A DNA stretch of 64,000 nt from Nitrosospira sp. Nl5 (GCF_900102495.1 NZ_FMVQ01000002.1:62001-126000); one strand, 5' to 3'. Counted from the first letter of the stretch, positions 53,919 to 63,130 are shown. The notes: a model not told the origin generated them from the sequence alone. Made by a program: numbers and translations.

Positions 53919-55991
53919 TCACGTTCCAGGCGCCGCTTCGGCCGGCAATAATTCAAACGGCGCCTCTTTTGCGGTGGGTCCGCCGGCACCACGCGCGCGC
54001 AACACCGTTCTGACTCCGAATACCAGCATACTGAGCAATACCAGCATGAACAGGCAAGTCAGCGACGTATTCACGTAATCGTTGAAGATTACCTGCTGCA
54101 TTTGGCCGAGCGATTTGGCAGGCGCCAGGAGCGTACCGTCCGCCAGTGCCTCTTTGTATGTATTGGCATGCGCCAGAAAGCCTATGCGCGGATTGGCATC
54201 GAAAATCTTCTGCCATGCGGCGGTCAACGTGCAAACGATCACCCATGTGGCCGGTACGATGGTGACCCAAGCAAAACGGTCACGCTTCATCTTGAATAGG
54301 ACGCACGTGCAAAGAATCAGCGCAATGCCGGCAAGCATCTGGTTGGCGATGCCGAACAGTGGCCATAACGTGTTAATGCCGCCCAGTGGATCAATCACGC
54401 CCTGGTACAGAAAATAGCCCCAGCCGGCGACGCAAATAGCGGTTGCGATGAGGCTGGCGACTATCGAATCGGTGCGTTTCATGGACGGGATGAATGTGCC
54501 GAGCAAATCCTGCAACATGAAGCGTCCGGCGCGCGTGCCCGCATCGACCGCCGTCAGGATGAAAAGCGCCTCGAACAGAATGGCGAAGTGATACCAGAAC
54601 GCCATCATTGACCGTCCGCCGACCACATCCGACAGGATTTGCGCCATGCCGACCGCCAGGGTCGGCGCGCCGCCGGTACGGGAAATAATGGTGTGCTCTC
54701 CGACATCGCGCGCGGTCTGCGTGATCATCTCAGGTGTAACGTAAAAGCCCCATTGCGAAATGGCCTGCGTAGCCGATTCCGCTGTGCTGCCGATGATCGC
54801 TGCCGGGCTGTTCATGGCAAAGTACACGCCCGGCTCTATAGTAGAGGCGGCAACCAGCGCCATGATGGCGACAAATGATTCCATCAGCATGGCGCCGTAG
54901 CCGATGAAACGTGCATCGCTCTCATTCCTGATCATTTTAGGCGTAGTGCCGGACGATATAAGCGAATGAAAACCGGACACGGCGCCGCAGGCGATGGTAA
55001 TGAACAGGAAAGGGAACAGGCTGCCGGACCAGACCGGCCCGGAGCCATCCACAAACTGCGTGAACGCCGGCATTTTGAGTTCCGGTGAAATGAATATGAC
55101 GCCGATCGCCAGGCCGACAATGGTGCCGATCTTGAGAAAAGTGGACAAATAATCGCGTGGCGCCAGCAACAGCCAGATTGGCAGCACCGAAGCGATGAAG
55201 CCATAGGCGATCAGCAGCCAGGTCAGTTGTTCGCCCGTCAGGGTGAAGAGGGCGGCGAGCGCGGGGATTTCCTGCACATATTGCCCTGCGACGATCGACA
55301 TCATCAACAGGGCAAAACCAACCATTGATACCTCGCCAATTGCGCCGGGGCGAATAAAGCGCGCGTAAACCCCCATGAACAGGGCGATGGGGATGGTGGC
55401 GGCAACAGTGAACGTGCCCCACGGCGACTCCGCCAGCGCCTTGACCACGATCAGCGCCAGCACTGCCAGCAGGATCAGCATGATGAAGAATGTGCCGAAC
55501 AGGGCGATCATGCCCGGTACCTGCCCTAATTCGGATTTGATCAGGTCGCCCAGCGAACGGCCGTCGCGCCGGGTGGAAATGAACAGCACGATAAAGTCCT
55601 GCACCGCGCCAGCGAAGACGACGCCGGCCAGCAGCCACAGCATGCCGGGCATATACCCCATCTGCGCCGCCAGTATCGGGCCGACGAGGGGGCCGGCTCC
55701 GGCAATCGCGGCAAAATGATGCCCGAACAGGACATATTTGTTGGTCGGCACATAATCCAGCCCGTCATTGAATTTGTAAGCGGGCGTCATGCGTATCGGG
55801 TCCACCCTCAGCACCCGGCGGGAAATGAACTGGCTGTAAAAGCGATAAGCAATGGTGTAGACGCAAACTGTGGCGACGACGATCCAGATAGCGCCGATGG
55901 ATTCGCCCAGATGCAGTGCGATGAAAGCGAATGCGAAGGCGCCGGTAGCCGCGAGTGCGAACCAGCCAAGTTTGTTGAATAAGTGACTCAT
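53919..55991 (-). CDS. cstA: Carbon-starvation protein CstA-type transporter
   Basis: A 690-residue membrane protein with about 18 hydrophobic segments. Family motifs include TPAYKFNDGLDYVPTNKYVL (about 49-68), FGHHFAAIAGAGPLVGPILA (about 69-88) and GFHSLISSGTTPKM. CstA relatives import peptides or pyruvate. It is followed 10 bases later by ybdD. No CRP site was identified. In a probable chemolithoautotroph it could scavenge pyruvate or peptides (inference). Confidence 0.95.
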   Translation of the reverse strand: MSHLFNKLGWFALAATGAFAFAFIALHLGESIGAIWIVVATVCVYTIAYRFYSQFISRRVLRVDPIRMTPAYKFNDGLDYVPTNKYVLFGHHFAAIAGAGPLVGPILAAQMGYMPGMLWLLAGVVFAGAVQDFIVLFISTRRDGRSLGDLIKSELGQVPGMIALFGTFFIMLILLAVLALIVVKALAESPWGTFTVAATIPIALFMGVYARFIRPGAIGEVSMVGFALLMMSIVAGQYVQEIPALAALFTLTGEQLTWLLIAYGFIASVLPIWLLLAPRDYLSTFLKIGTIVGLAIGVIFISPELKMPAFTQFVDGSGPVWSGSLFPFLFITIACGAVSGFHSLISSGTTPKMIRNESDARFIGYGAMLMESFVAIMALVAASTIEPGVYFAMNSPAAIIGSTAESATQAISQWGFYVTPEMITQTARDVGEHTIISRTGGAPTLAVGMAQILSDVVGGRSMMAFWYHFAILFEALFILTAVDAGTRAGRFMLQDLLGTFIPSMKRTDSIVASLIATAICVAGWGYFLYQGVIDPLGGINTLWPLFGIANQMLAGIALILCTCVLFKMKRDRFAWVTIVPATWVIVCTLTAAWQKIFDANPRIGFLAHANTYKEALADGTLLAPAKSLGQMQQVIFNDYVNTSLTCLFMLVLLSMLVFGVRTVLRARGAGGPTAKEAPFELLPAEAAPGT

Positions 55992-56057
55992 TCTCTCTCC
56001 GAGGTGAAAACTGTGTCGCGATGAACCTGAAACCCCCAGGCATCCGGAATGGAATAG

Positions 56058-56639
56058 CTAGCGGAACGGACGGCTCAGAAAGGGAGATCCGGAAAGTCCG
56101 AAACGCCAGGGCGCATCTTTCGCTTTGGAAATGCCGATGCGGGGGCCCGTCACGATAGAAGCCTGTTCCGTGAAGGTGAGGGGTATGAGTTGAAAAGGCG
56201 GCGAATCGATCTGCATGCCACTGTGCTCGTCCGTGACGCCAAGCGCCTGGCAGACGCGGCCGGGCCCGGCGCAAAGCAGGCGTATATTGCTGAGCCCGCG
56301 TCTCGCACGCATGGTATCCAGCCCGGCAAGCGGTTCGAGCGCCCGGATTAAAACACCTGCACCATGCCCATCCCCCCGGCAAACGAAATTGAGGCACCAG
56401 TGTAGCCCGTAGGAGCGGTAGATATACGCCCGGCAGGGCGGGCCAAACATCACCCTGTTACGCCTGGTCGGACCGCCAAAGCTATGCGACGCCGGGTCCT
56501 CGTGGTCATAGGCTTCCGTTTCGACAATCCGGCCTCCGACGCCATTGACCAGCAGGGTGGCGCCTATCAGGGAACGCGCCACGTCTACGGACGAGGCGGA
56601 AAAATCGATAACTGGCGGAGTCGGCGAGACTGCATTCAT
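56058..56639 (-). CDS. AAG/MPG-family 3-methyladenine DNA glycosylase
   Basis: A 193-residue monofunctional alkyladenine glycosylase, structurally unrelated to the AlkA-like protein. Motifs VETEAYDHEDPASHSFGGPT (about 40-59), MFGPPCRAYIYRSYGLHWCL and LIRALEP are present, including the catalytic Glu in ETEAY and the DNA-intercalating Tyr region. It removes alkylated purines. The C-terminus RIGISKAKDAPWRF is typical. It lies upstream of cstA by 66 bases on the same strand. Confidence 0.93.
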   Translation of the reverse strand: MNAVSPTPPVIDFSASSVDVARSLIGATLLVNGVGGRIVETEAYDHEDPASHSFGGPTRRNRVMFGPPCRAYIYRSYGLHWCLNFVCRGDGHGAGVLIRALEPLAGLDTMRARRGLSNIRLLCAGPGRVCQALGVTDEHSGMQIDSPPFQLIPLTFTEQASIVTGPRIGISKAKDAPWRFGLSGSPFLSRPFR

Positions 56640-56793
56640 GTAGCAATTTTATAGCGGGTTCCGCGAAAAACCAAGTTGCATATGCAACGGCATTGCCGAT
56701 CGTGAATGGGTAAAGGTACTGCTGGAGGATGATATACACTGTCGGTTTGATCTTCGGCTAATGCTGGCAAATCAGAGGATGCTGAGGTAGAGG

Positions 56794-57759
56794 CTATTGC
56801 TTCATCGCCAATATTTCCGATGCCCGTTTTTCAAGGCACTCAGCTTCCTCCGGTCGGCACATGTCGCGATATAGAGCCGCAAGGCTATTAAGGCTCGCCG
56901 CCACGGTGGGGTGATTCAGGCCGAGACTTTTTTCATTGAGTTTCAGTGCACGTTTGTAGAGTCTCCCGGCTTGCAAATACTTCGTTTTTCCGCGATAAAG
57001 CGCCGCGAGATTATGCAGGGTTGTAGCAACATCGGGGTGAACCGGACCGAGAACCCCTTTTGAAATCGCGAGCGCGCGCTGGAGGAGCGGTTCGGCCTCG
57101 TCATATTGCTTCTGCGCGAGATACAGCAACGCGAGATTATTCAAATTCGTGGCAACCTCAGGGTGATTCGGACCCCAGGCCTCTTCGCTAATTTTCAACG
57201 CACGCGTGAGAAGCGATGCCGCTATTTCATGCTGCCCCTGGGCGCGATGCACTTCCGCCAGGTTATTCAGGCAGACAGCGACATCGGGATGATTCGGACC
57301 GACTGCCTTTTCCGAAATTTCCAGCGCACGCTGGAGAAATCGCTCGGCTGGCGCGTACTGCGCCCGATCGCAGTAAAGTGACGCGAGGTTGTGCAGGTTC
57401 GTGACGACATCGGGGTGATCCGACCCCAGGGCTTTCTCGCAAATCGCCAATGCACGTGCAAGAAGCGCCGCAGCCAGTCCGAGTTGTCCCTGGCCACGAT
57501 GCACCTCGGCCAAATTATTCAGGCTCGCGGCTAAATCGAGATCATATGCGCCGTGGGTCTGTTCCCAGAACAGCAGCGCTTTCTTGAGAAGCATTTCGGC
57601 TTCGGCATATTTCCCTTCGGCATAATACAGCACAGCCAAATTGTTTCGCCCCATGGCCACCTTGGGATGATTCGAACCAAATACCTGTTCCGCCTCCTGG
57701 AGAGCCTTCTTCGCCGCGACGGTAGAGCGCTTGTGTTTCTTCCGTTGGTCCGGCTTCAC
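56794..57759 (-). CDS. Kinesin-light-chain-type TPR repeat protein
   Basis: A 321-residue protein consisting of seven consecutive 42-residue TPR units, each with the core NLA(A/E/S)LY or NLAEVHR. It is basic at the start (MKPDQRKKHKRSTVAAKKAL) and has no signal peptide. At DNA level this gives a 126-base periodicity. Such proteins are protein-interaction scaffolds. No partner domain (CHAT, NB-ARC) is present in the frame or beside it. It is divergent to the EamA gene. Confidence 0.88.
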   Translation of the reverse strand: MKPDQRKKHKRSTVAAKKALQEAEQVFGSNHPKVAMGRNNLAVLYYAEGKYAEAEMLLKKALLFWEQTHGAYDLDLAASLNNLAEVHRGQGQLGLAAALLARALAICEKALGSDHPDVVTNLHNLASLYCDRAQYAPAERFLQRALEISEKAVGPNHPDVAVCLNNLAEVHRAQGQHEIAASLLTRALKISEEAWGPNHPEVATNLNNLALLYLAQKQYDEAEPLLQRALAISKGVLGPVHPDVATTLHNLAALYRGKTKYLQAGRLYKRALKLNEKSLGLNHPTVAASLNSLAALYRDMCRPEEAECLEKRASEILAMKQ

Positions 57760-57923
57760 TCTACCTCCATACGAAACGTTGCCCCTCGTTTGCCATTCGA
57801 CGGGCTATTTAACTCGGGATCGGGAAGCACGGATAGCTGTAAAATCTTACAGGTGGAGCGGCGGCATGGGGCACGGGCTATGGTCAGCCTGCCGGATTTT
57901 GAAGAATCGAAGCAAAAAGGTGA

Positions 57924-58862
57924 TTGGACGAGGTTCCTTTGGTATTGATTAAAACCGTTCCAGGCGGAAAATTGTCGCCTCCGGTGTTGATGCTCGGCGC
58001 ATCTTTGCTTTTCGCAACCATGGGCGCGTGCGTGAAGTTTGCATCCGCCGATTACGGTCCCGGTGAAATCGTATTCTATCGTGGCATTGTAGGCGCGATG
58101 ATGATGGCATTTGTCATGCATCATCGCGGCGAAACGCTTCGCACCGGTGTGCCCGCAATGCACGCCTGGAGAAGCCTTACCGGCGTCAGCTCGCTTGGGC
58201 TATGGTTCTACGCGATAGGAGAACTGCCGCTTGCCACCGCCGTGACCCTGAACTACATGTCTTCCATCTGGATGGCGCTGCTGCTCATCGGCGGATCCGT
58301 CTTGCTCGGCGGCAGCCGGGTGGATGCGCGCCTGGTATGCACTGTGCTTGCCGGTTTTGCCGGCGTGATGTGCGTGCTTCAGCCCACTATGGAACCTCAG
58401 CAGCTATGGGGCGGACTGATGGGCCTGCTGTCGGGCCTGCTTGCCGCCGTGGCCTATCTCCAGGTCACTGCGCTTGGCAGGGCCGGGGAACCGGAGGATC
58501 GCGTCGTATTTTATTTTTCCCTCGGCAGCATCGGTGGGGGAGCCGTGGCAACGTCGCTCATCAGCGGATGGCATGCTCACAGCATGCAAGGAATGGGCAT
58601 GCTGCTCGCCGTGGGGGTACTCGCTACCCTGGCGCAGTTGATGATGACCCGTGCTTACAGAACCGGTCGTACGCTTGCCAACGCCAGTTTGCAATATCTG
58701 GGCATCGCCTGGTCTTTTTTGTACGGCGTGGTGTTATTCGATGATCCAATCACCGGACTTGCACTGTTGGGCATGGGCTTGATTGCAATAGCGGGCATCG
58801 TGGCGGCGCGGTTGCGCGAGTCTATCACGGCCAATCGTATTGACCCTCCGCTTGGATCATGA
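57924..58862 (+). CDS. EamA/DMT-family transporter
   Basis: A 312-residue membrane transporter with ten hydrophobic segments arranged as two EamA repeats (about 20-150 and 165-295). Motifs include the GEIVFYRGIVGAMMM second helix and SIWMALLLIGGSVLLGG. Start is uncertain: TTG at 57924 has AAGG 5 bases upstream, while TTG at 57939 has GAGG. The substrate of this exporter/importer is unknown. The gene is divergent from the TPR gene. Confidence 0.88.
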   Translation: MDEVPLVLIKTVPGGKLSPPVLMLGASLLFATMGACVKFASADYGPGEIVFYRGIVGAMMMAFVMHHRGETLRTGVPAMHAWRSLTGVSSLGLWFYAIGELPLATAVTLNYMSSIWMALLLIGGSVLLGGSRVDARLVCTVLAGFAGVMCVLQPTMEPQQLWGGLMGLLSGLLAAVAYLQVTALGRAGEPEDRVVFYFSLGSIGGGAVATSLISGWHAHSMQGMGMLLAVGVLATLAQLMMTRAYRTGRTLANASLQYLGIAWSFLYGVVLFDDPITGLALLGMGLIAIAGIVAARLRESITANRIDPPLGS

Positions 58863-58969
58863 AGGGCAAACAACCGGGTGTGGCGTGGAGGCGTTATCGT
58901 ACTGCTGAAATCATGGGGATAAGAGGGATAATCTTGGTGAATCGTGGCGTGAAATTAAAAAATGAATAA

Positions 58970-59635
58970 TCAACCACCAGATTCGGGATCGCGTGCCAAC
59001 TCCTCCGGCGACTTGCATTTGCCCTGGTGATCGAGGGAAACTCCGGCACGTGCGGCTTCGCATTCATTCCCATAGGTCTCGCCGTCGCAACCGCAAACAG
59101 GTTTGTATTCCTGGGTGCAAACAGCGGGAATTGCCGTGCACGATCCTTGTGCATCGGCAATTTTGCATTGCCCGGCCGCGATTTTACAATACTGCGTACC
59201 AGCACATAACATCCCCAGAACACCGCCGCAATCCAACGGCTTGATTGGCTCTGTCTCCCTGCAGCGTTCGGTTAGCTCCACATTGAGGAAGGTTCCCGCT
59301 CTGGGTCGGATGGAACGCAGCCGCTGGACCCAATCATTAAACTCTTTCAGGGATGAGTTAAAACCAGCTTCCGCGCATGCGGACAAGCCGAATTCCATAG
59401 AGGCCGGGCCGCCTGCAACGGGACCATATACACGAAATATGTCAACAGTATCAGCTGCGACGGCGTTGCCAATCGTTTTGCGAACCGATTTTAAAGCTGC
59501 GTTATCCACGGCACCATCGGTACTGCCTACGTTGATATTTACGGCGCGATTTTCTGCGCCGTTTTTCTCGGCGGCAGACGGGCCCGCAAGCAGCGCCAGC
59601 CCTATCAGGAAAATATATATCGGCAAGACTGCCAA
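58970..59635 (-). CDS. Secreted Kazal-domain protease-inhibitor-like protein
   Basis: A 221-residue exported protein with signal peptide (IYIFLIGLALLAGPSAAE at about 6-23). The C-terminal 45 residues form a Kazal-type domain with the CGCDGETYGNECEAARAG core, preceded by a Cys-rich CAGTQYCKIAAGQCKI knot. The N-terminal 130 residues are unrecognised. Kazal domains inhibit serine proteases by presenting a loop. Activity here is inference. It starts 14 bases after the stop of the small repeat-protein gene and is likely co-transcribed with it. Confidence 0.85.
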   Translation of the reverse strand: MAVLPIYIFLIGLALLAGPSAAEKNGAENRAVNINVGSTDGAVDNAALKSVRKTIGNAVAADTVDIFRVYGPVAGGPASMEFGLSACAEAGFNSSLKEFNDWVQRLRSIRPRAGTFLNVELTERCRETEPIKPLDCGGVLGMLCAGTQYCKIAAGQCKIADAQGSCTAIPAVCTQEYKPVCGCDGETYGNECEAARAGVSLDHQGKCKSPEELARDPESGG

Positions 59636-59649
59636 GGTTTCCGGGTTAA

Positions 59650-60018
59650 TTAATTTGGCCCGATCGGCCCACCTTGAATATCGCTTGGGTCTTTAAGCGG
59701 TACTCCTTTCTCATCCTTGCGTACCGGTGGCGGGACGGACGGTTCTACACCTTTATTCCGCTCATTCCTTATTTTTTGATCTACCTGCCCTGAATCCACC
59801 CCTTCCTTGAGGATGCCATATTCACCCGCCGAAGGTTTTGTAGAACTTCCCTGTCCGGTAGAGCTTCCTTGCCCGGTTGCGCTGCCCTGACCAGAGGACC
59901 CCTGTCCGGAAGTGCCATACTGGGCATGCGTTACGCTCGCCATGCTGAAACCAAGGGCGGTTGCGATCACTAGGGCGGTTGCCAGCGGTCGATTTGCGGA
60001 TTTAAAAGAAAATTTCAT
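59650..60018 (-). CDS. Small secreted SGQGS-repeat protein (paralogue A)
   Basis: A 122-residue secreted protein. A signal peptide (ALVIATALGFSMASVTHA, cleavage before QYG) is followed by a low-complexity block of SGQGS/TGQGS repeats and a conserved C-terminal module ending PLKDPSDIQGGPIGPN. The module (YGI..E..D.G.VDQK.R.ER) is shared with the second copy at 60327. Function unknown. An AAAAGGAA site precedes the ATG. It is probably co-transcribed with the Kazal gene. Confidence 0.8.
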   Translation of the reverse strand: MKFSFKSANRPLATALVIATALGFSMASVTHAQYGTSGQGSSGQGSATGQGSSTGQGSSTKPSAGEYGILKEGVDSGQVDQKIRNERNKGVEPSVPPPVRKDEKGVPLKDPSDIQGGPIGPN

Positions 60019-60102
60019 GGCTATTCCTTTTATCGAACCAGCGACATTGCTGTACTAAAAATGTTACTTGCCGTTCTTTAGCTCTTCAGTGCGGTAGCAC
60101 AC
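60019..60102. repeat. Duplicated leader, copy A
   Basis: The 84 bases directly upstream of the ATG of paralogue A align without gaps to 60711-60794 upstream of paralogue B, at 71 of 84 positions. The distal 26 bases (60077-60102) are identical, including GTGCGGTAGCAC with inverted arms GTGC/GCAC. Conservation is higher in the leader than in the coding part, so a shared promoter or operator is likely. Confidence 0.75.
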
Positions 60103-60206
60103 TGAGATTTCGTGTAACGCATTGCGCCTCCGGTGTCCTTGAGTTTCGAACGAGAATATGAAGCCGGTCGCGGGCTCGAGTGGCGTAGGGAAAAGAAAAC
60201 GGTTGG

Positions 60207-60238
60207 ACAAAACAAAGGGCATCCCGGAAAGGATGCCC
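60207..60238 (-). terminator. Terminator-like hairpin after paralogue B
   Basis: On the minus strand GGGCATCC and GGATGCCC form an 8-base stem with a 6-base loop, followed by TTTGTTTTG. It lies about 90 bases past the stop of paralogue B and before the leader of paralogue A. Confidence 0.65.
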
Positions 60239-60326
60239 CATGTAATCCTGCTGCTAAGGTTCAGTCCCGAATAATATCGGAGCACTACACCGGCACCTTG
60301 CTTCCGTAATCGTCCCGGATGTCGAT

Positions 60327-60710
60327 TCAGTTTGGTCCGATAGGTCCCCCTTGCTCATCCTTCGGGTCTTTGATCGGCCTGCCTTCCTTATCCCTTGCGA
60401 ATTCCGGCACGTGAGTATCCTTGCTGGGCGACGCCGGGTCCGATCCCCGCTCCACCCGTTTCTTTTGATCTACATACCCGGTATCCATATGCTCTTGCTC
60501 TTTAGGTATGCCATATTTATCTTTTTCGGAAGGACGGGGTGCTTCACGTTGCCCGGTGGCACCTTGCCCGGTGGAACTTTGTCCGGCGGCGGAATCGCTA
60601 TCGCCGTACTGGGCATGGGCAATGCCCGCGATGCAAAAAAACATGGTAATGGCGATGACTAACAAGGACGCCGGTGACCGGATGGTGGATATTATAGGGA
60701 CGATGCTCAT
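60327..60710 (-). CDS. Small secreted repeat protein (paralogue B)
   Basis: A 127-residue protein from the ATG at 60710 (AAAGGAG precedes it). An upstream ATG at 60728 has no such site. Signal peptide (LLVIAITMFFCIAGIAHA) and mature start QYGDSDS match paralogue A. The repeat block is shorter, with STGQGATGQ. The C-terminal module has YGIPKEQEHMDTGYVDQKKR and ends PIKDPKDEQGGPIGPN. Unknown function. The two copies face the same way in tandem. Confidence 0.8.
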   Translation of the reverse strand: MSIVPIISTIRSPASLLVIAITMFFCIAGIAHAQYGDSDSAAGQSSTGQGATGQREAPRPSEKDKYGIPKEQEHMDTGYVDQKKRVERGSDPASPSKDTHVPEFARDKEGRPIKDPKDEQGGPIGPN

Positions 60711-60794
60711 GACTGCTCCTTTAATCATTCCAGCGATATTGCTGTACCAAAAATGCTACGCGCCGTTTTTTAGCTCTTCAGTGCGGTAGCACAC
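60711..60794. repeat. Duplicated leader, copy B
   Basis: Counterpart of the leader at 60019-60102 (71 of 84 identical, no gaps). The last 26 bases, distal to the gene, are the same in both. Confidence 0.75.
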
Positions 60795-61157
60795 ACGTCC
60801 TTTTGCCGGAGTGAGAGAGCCTGATGTATGAAGGCGTCGTTTTGATTATTGATGGCTCTTCCTCCAGAGTGGCCAGGTTTCTGTGTGGAATCGCCCTGAG
60901 CATAGCTCTGCGCAATACGATGCCGGCGCCCGCAGTACTGCAATCAACGAGCTGGCTAATCCCGATGATTTTGCTGATAATATTGGGGAAATTTCGTCGC
61001 TATTCCTTTGCCAATCCAGCACGTCACTGTGTCAAAGATAGTACATGTGGTTTTTTCCGGAAGGGGTAGCTAGCGATTCTTCCATCAGGACGCGATTCGT
61101 CCGCATTATTACTGATCACATAATCAGCAAGTATAAATAATCAGGGAACATATCAAC
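60795..61157. other. Intergenic region with a possible decayed third paralogue
   Basis: Between leader B and the second porin. A minus-strand stretch from about 61040 down to about 60890 resembles the leader and start of the small repeat genes: AAAGGAATAGC followed by ACGAAATTT where paralogue A has ATGAAATTT, then a TATGCTCAGGGCGATTCC segment like the QYGDS codons. Stops interrupt the frame. This is weak, alignment by eye only. Confidence 0.3.
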
Positions 61158-62456
61158 TTGTCAGTCGGACCGACGCACACTGCTCTGAAATACTGCGCTC
61201 TGGTTTTATTCATGGGCATCACTATTGACCCGGTTTTTGCGTTTACCTTTGAAACCAAGGGCAGCCCCACGATCAAGTCGAAAGATGGCAATTTCGCAAT
61301 GGTCTTCGGCGCTCGTGCTCATCTTGATGTACATGCGTTTAACGACGATAAATCCAATCCCGCATATCCGCCATTCGGCAGCCAGGTACCCAACAGTCAC
61401 CCCGAAGATGGTTTCAACTTCCGCCGTGGCTACACTGACGTGACAGCCAGATTCTATGATCTAAGTTTCAAATTCCAGAATGACTTTGCCGCCGGCACTT
61501 TTCCCGGCAGCCTTCGCGAAGCCTGGGTTGCAGCCAAGCTTGGGCCGGGCCAGCTCATGATTGGTCAATTCAAGCCTTTTCGCAGTATGGAAGAGCTTAC
61601 CAGTTCGAACGAGATTACGATGATGGAGCGGCCTTCAACCACATCCAGCGGCATTTATTCAGGACGGCAGTGGATGATGGGCATGGGCTACAAGGGTATT
61701 TTCGCGGATCAGCTTGGCTATGCGGTGGATATAATGAGCGTGGCGCACGCTGGTATGCCGATAGCGGGTGCAAGTTACGGGGGCCGCCTGTTTTGGGTGC
61801 CATTTGCAGAGGAGGGAAACACGCTCCATTTCGGCTTCTCGTGCAGCAGGGACGACCCGAGTTCCGAGTCGCTTCCTGCGAAAGTGGTTGATGTGTATGG
61901 CGGGCGCCGGGGAATCAGCAAATCCCTGGGTATCGCTGGCGCAGGCGGGGGCCCATCCGGCGCGGATAGTCAAACCACTTGGGAAGTGGAGGCCGCTTAT
62001 TCGATCGGGCCGGTGACCCTGCAAGGCGAATATGCAAATTCCAGGCTCGACAACACTCACTTGGTGGCGGGAGGACAGAAGGATTCCACGATACAGGCAT
62101 ACTATGTGCAAGCCGGCTGGTTTGTCACCGGTGAGCGATCAATTTACAGGAAGGAACGCGGCGCATTTGGAAAGCCAAAGCCGATCAGCAAATGGGGTGC
62201 ACTCGAACTCGCGGTGCGCTACGATTTGGCGGAGAACATGAGTCAGAGCTTGGCTGCAGACCCCTGTGGCACCGGCACGTCGAAATGCCAGGTTCAGATC
62301 ATTACGCTGGGCGCCAACTGGTATGTTCGGCAAGGTTTGCGCTTCATGCTCAATTACTATATGACCGAGGCCGGAATCGGCCACGGCGGCAACTCCCCCA
62401 CGGATCGCCGGGACAATCTGTCCGTCATTTCCTTCCGCACTCAGCTAAGTTTCTAA
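61158..62456 (+). CDS. OprP-like phosphate-selective-type porin
   Basis: A 432-residue porin of the OprO/OprP family starting at TTG 61158 (AGGGA about 12 bases upstream). A signal peptide (ALKYCALVLFMGITIDPVFA) precedes repeated barrel strands, with FRRGYTDVTARFYDLSFKF (about 91-109), GQLMIGQFKPFRSMEELTSS (about 132-151) and a terminal LSVISFRTQLSF. It is the second porin of this type in the window but dissimilar in sequence to that at 57-1427. Substrate unknown. Confidence 0.88.
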   Translation: MSVGPTHTALKYCALVLFMGITIDPVFAFTFETKGSPTIKSKDGNFAMVFGARAHLDVHAFNDDKSNPAYPPFGSQVPNSHPEDGFNFRRGYTDVTARFYDLSFKFQNDFAAGTFPGSLREAWVAAKLGPGQLMIGQFKPFRSMEELTSSNEITMMERPSTTSSGIYSGRQWMMGMGYKGIFADQLGYAVDIMSVAHAGMPIAGASYGGRLFWVPFAEEGNTLHFGFSCSRDDPSSESLPAKVVDVYGGRRGISKSLGIAGAGGGPSGADSQTTWEVEAAYSIGPVTLQGEYANSRLDNTHLVAGGQKDSTIQAYYVQAGWFVTGERSIYRKERGAFGKPKPISKWGALELAVRYDLAENMSQSLAADPCGTGTSKCQVQIITLGANWYVRQGLRFMLNYYMTEAGIGHGGNSPTDRRDNLSVISFRTQLSF

Positions 62457-62665
62457 ATCGAGAAACCGGGCTTACTGTCCGTCAGGTTCCTGATGCAGGC
62501 AGTTTACAGATCAGCTATTTTATTCGCGGGGAGTCGACTTCGAGCCTAGATCGCGCTTCTCCCGGTCCTATGTGCGGCGTGATACGACGATCACTTTCCA
62601 CCGAGATAGGGTTATTTGTCGGGCGTAACCCGTGCTTGGGAAATTTTAAAACCAGGAGATGAGGA

Positions 62666-63130
62666 ATGAGAAAAATGATCATATTGGCAACTCTGCTGAC
62701 ATCGCTATTGGCGCTTGTCACTATACCTGCCGCCACAGCGCAGGATACAACGCCAGGCAAGAACGAAGATAAGGGGAGGGCCGCCACGGCGCCGGTTATC
62801 TTGTTGGTTCCTCCTATGTTCGCGGTTAACCCGTCATTGGCGGATGGCTGCTGGGCTCGGCTTTTTGATGATCAGGATTACCGTGGCGATGTGCTCACAC
62901 TTGCTGGCCCGATCGACATTCCCAGTGCGCGGGTAGGAGAAAACTTGGTGTGGGGCCGCAAGTACGATAGTGTCATCGTTGGGCCGAAAGCGACTCTGAC
63001 GATCTACGATAACCAGAACTATCAGGACAAGACAGCGACCTTCAAGGCCGGACAGCGAATACCCGATCTAAATGAAAAGCTCGGGCCTTTTGAGAATATC
63101 CGGTCACTTAAGATCGCCTGCTCCAAGTAG
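62666..63130 (+). CDS. Secreted beta/gamma-crystallin-like protein
   Basis: A 154-residue secreted protein. A signal peptide (about 1-25, cleavage after TAQ) is followed by a Pro/Ala linker and one crystallin-type Greek-key pair: RLFDDQDYRGDVLTL (about 65-79) and LTIYDNQNYQDKTATF, with SVIVGPKATL between. The Y/F-x-x-x-x-x-G pattern is clear. Calcium binding is common in microbial members but not shown here. A GGAGATGAGG site precedes the ATG. Confidence 0.78.
   Translation: MRKMIILATLLTSLLALVTIPAATAQDTTPGKNEDKGRAATAPVILLVPPMFAVNPSLADGCWARLFDDQDYRGDVLTLAGPIDIPSARVGENLVWGRKYDSVIVGPKATLTIYDNQNYQDKTATFKAGQRIPDLNEKLGPFENIRSLKIACSK

Noticed and set aside
57216-57404. Overlapping frames in the TPR gene
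   Set aside because: Repeated DNA makes several frames open; only the TPR frame has a family pattern.
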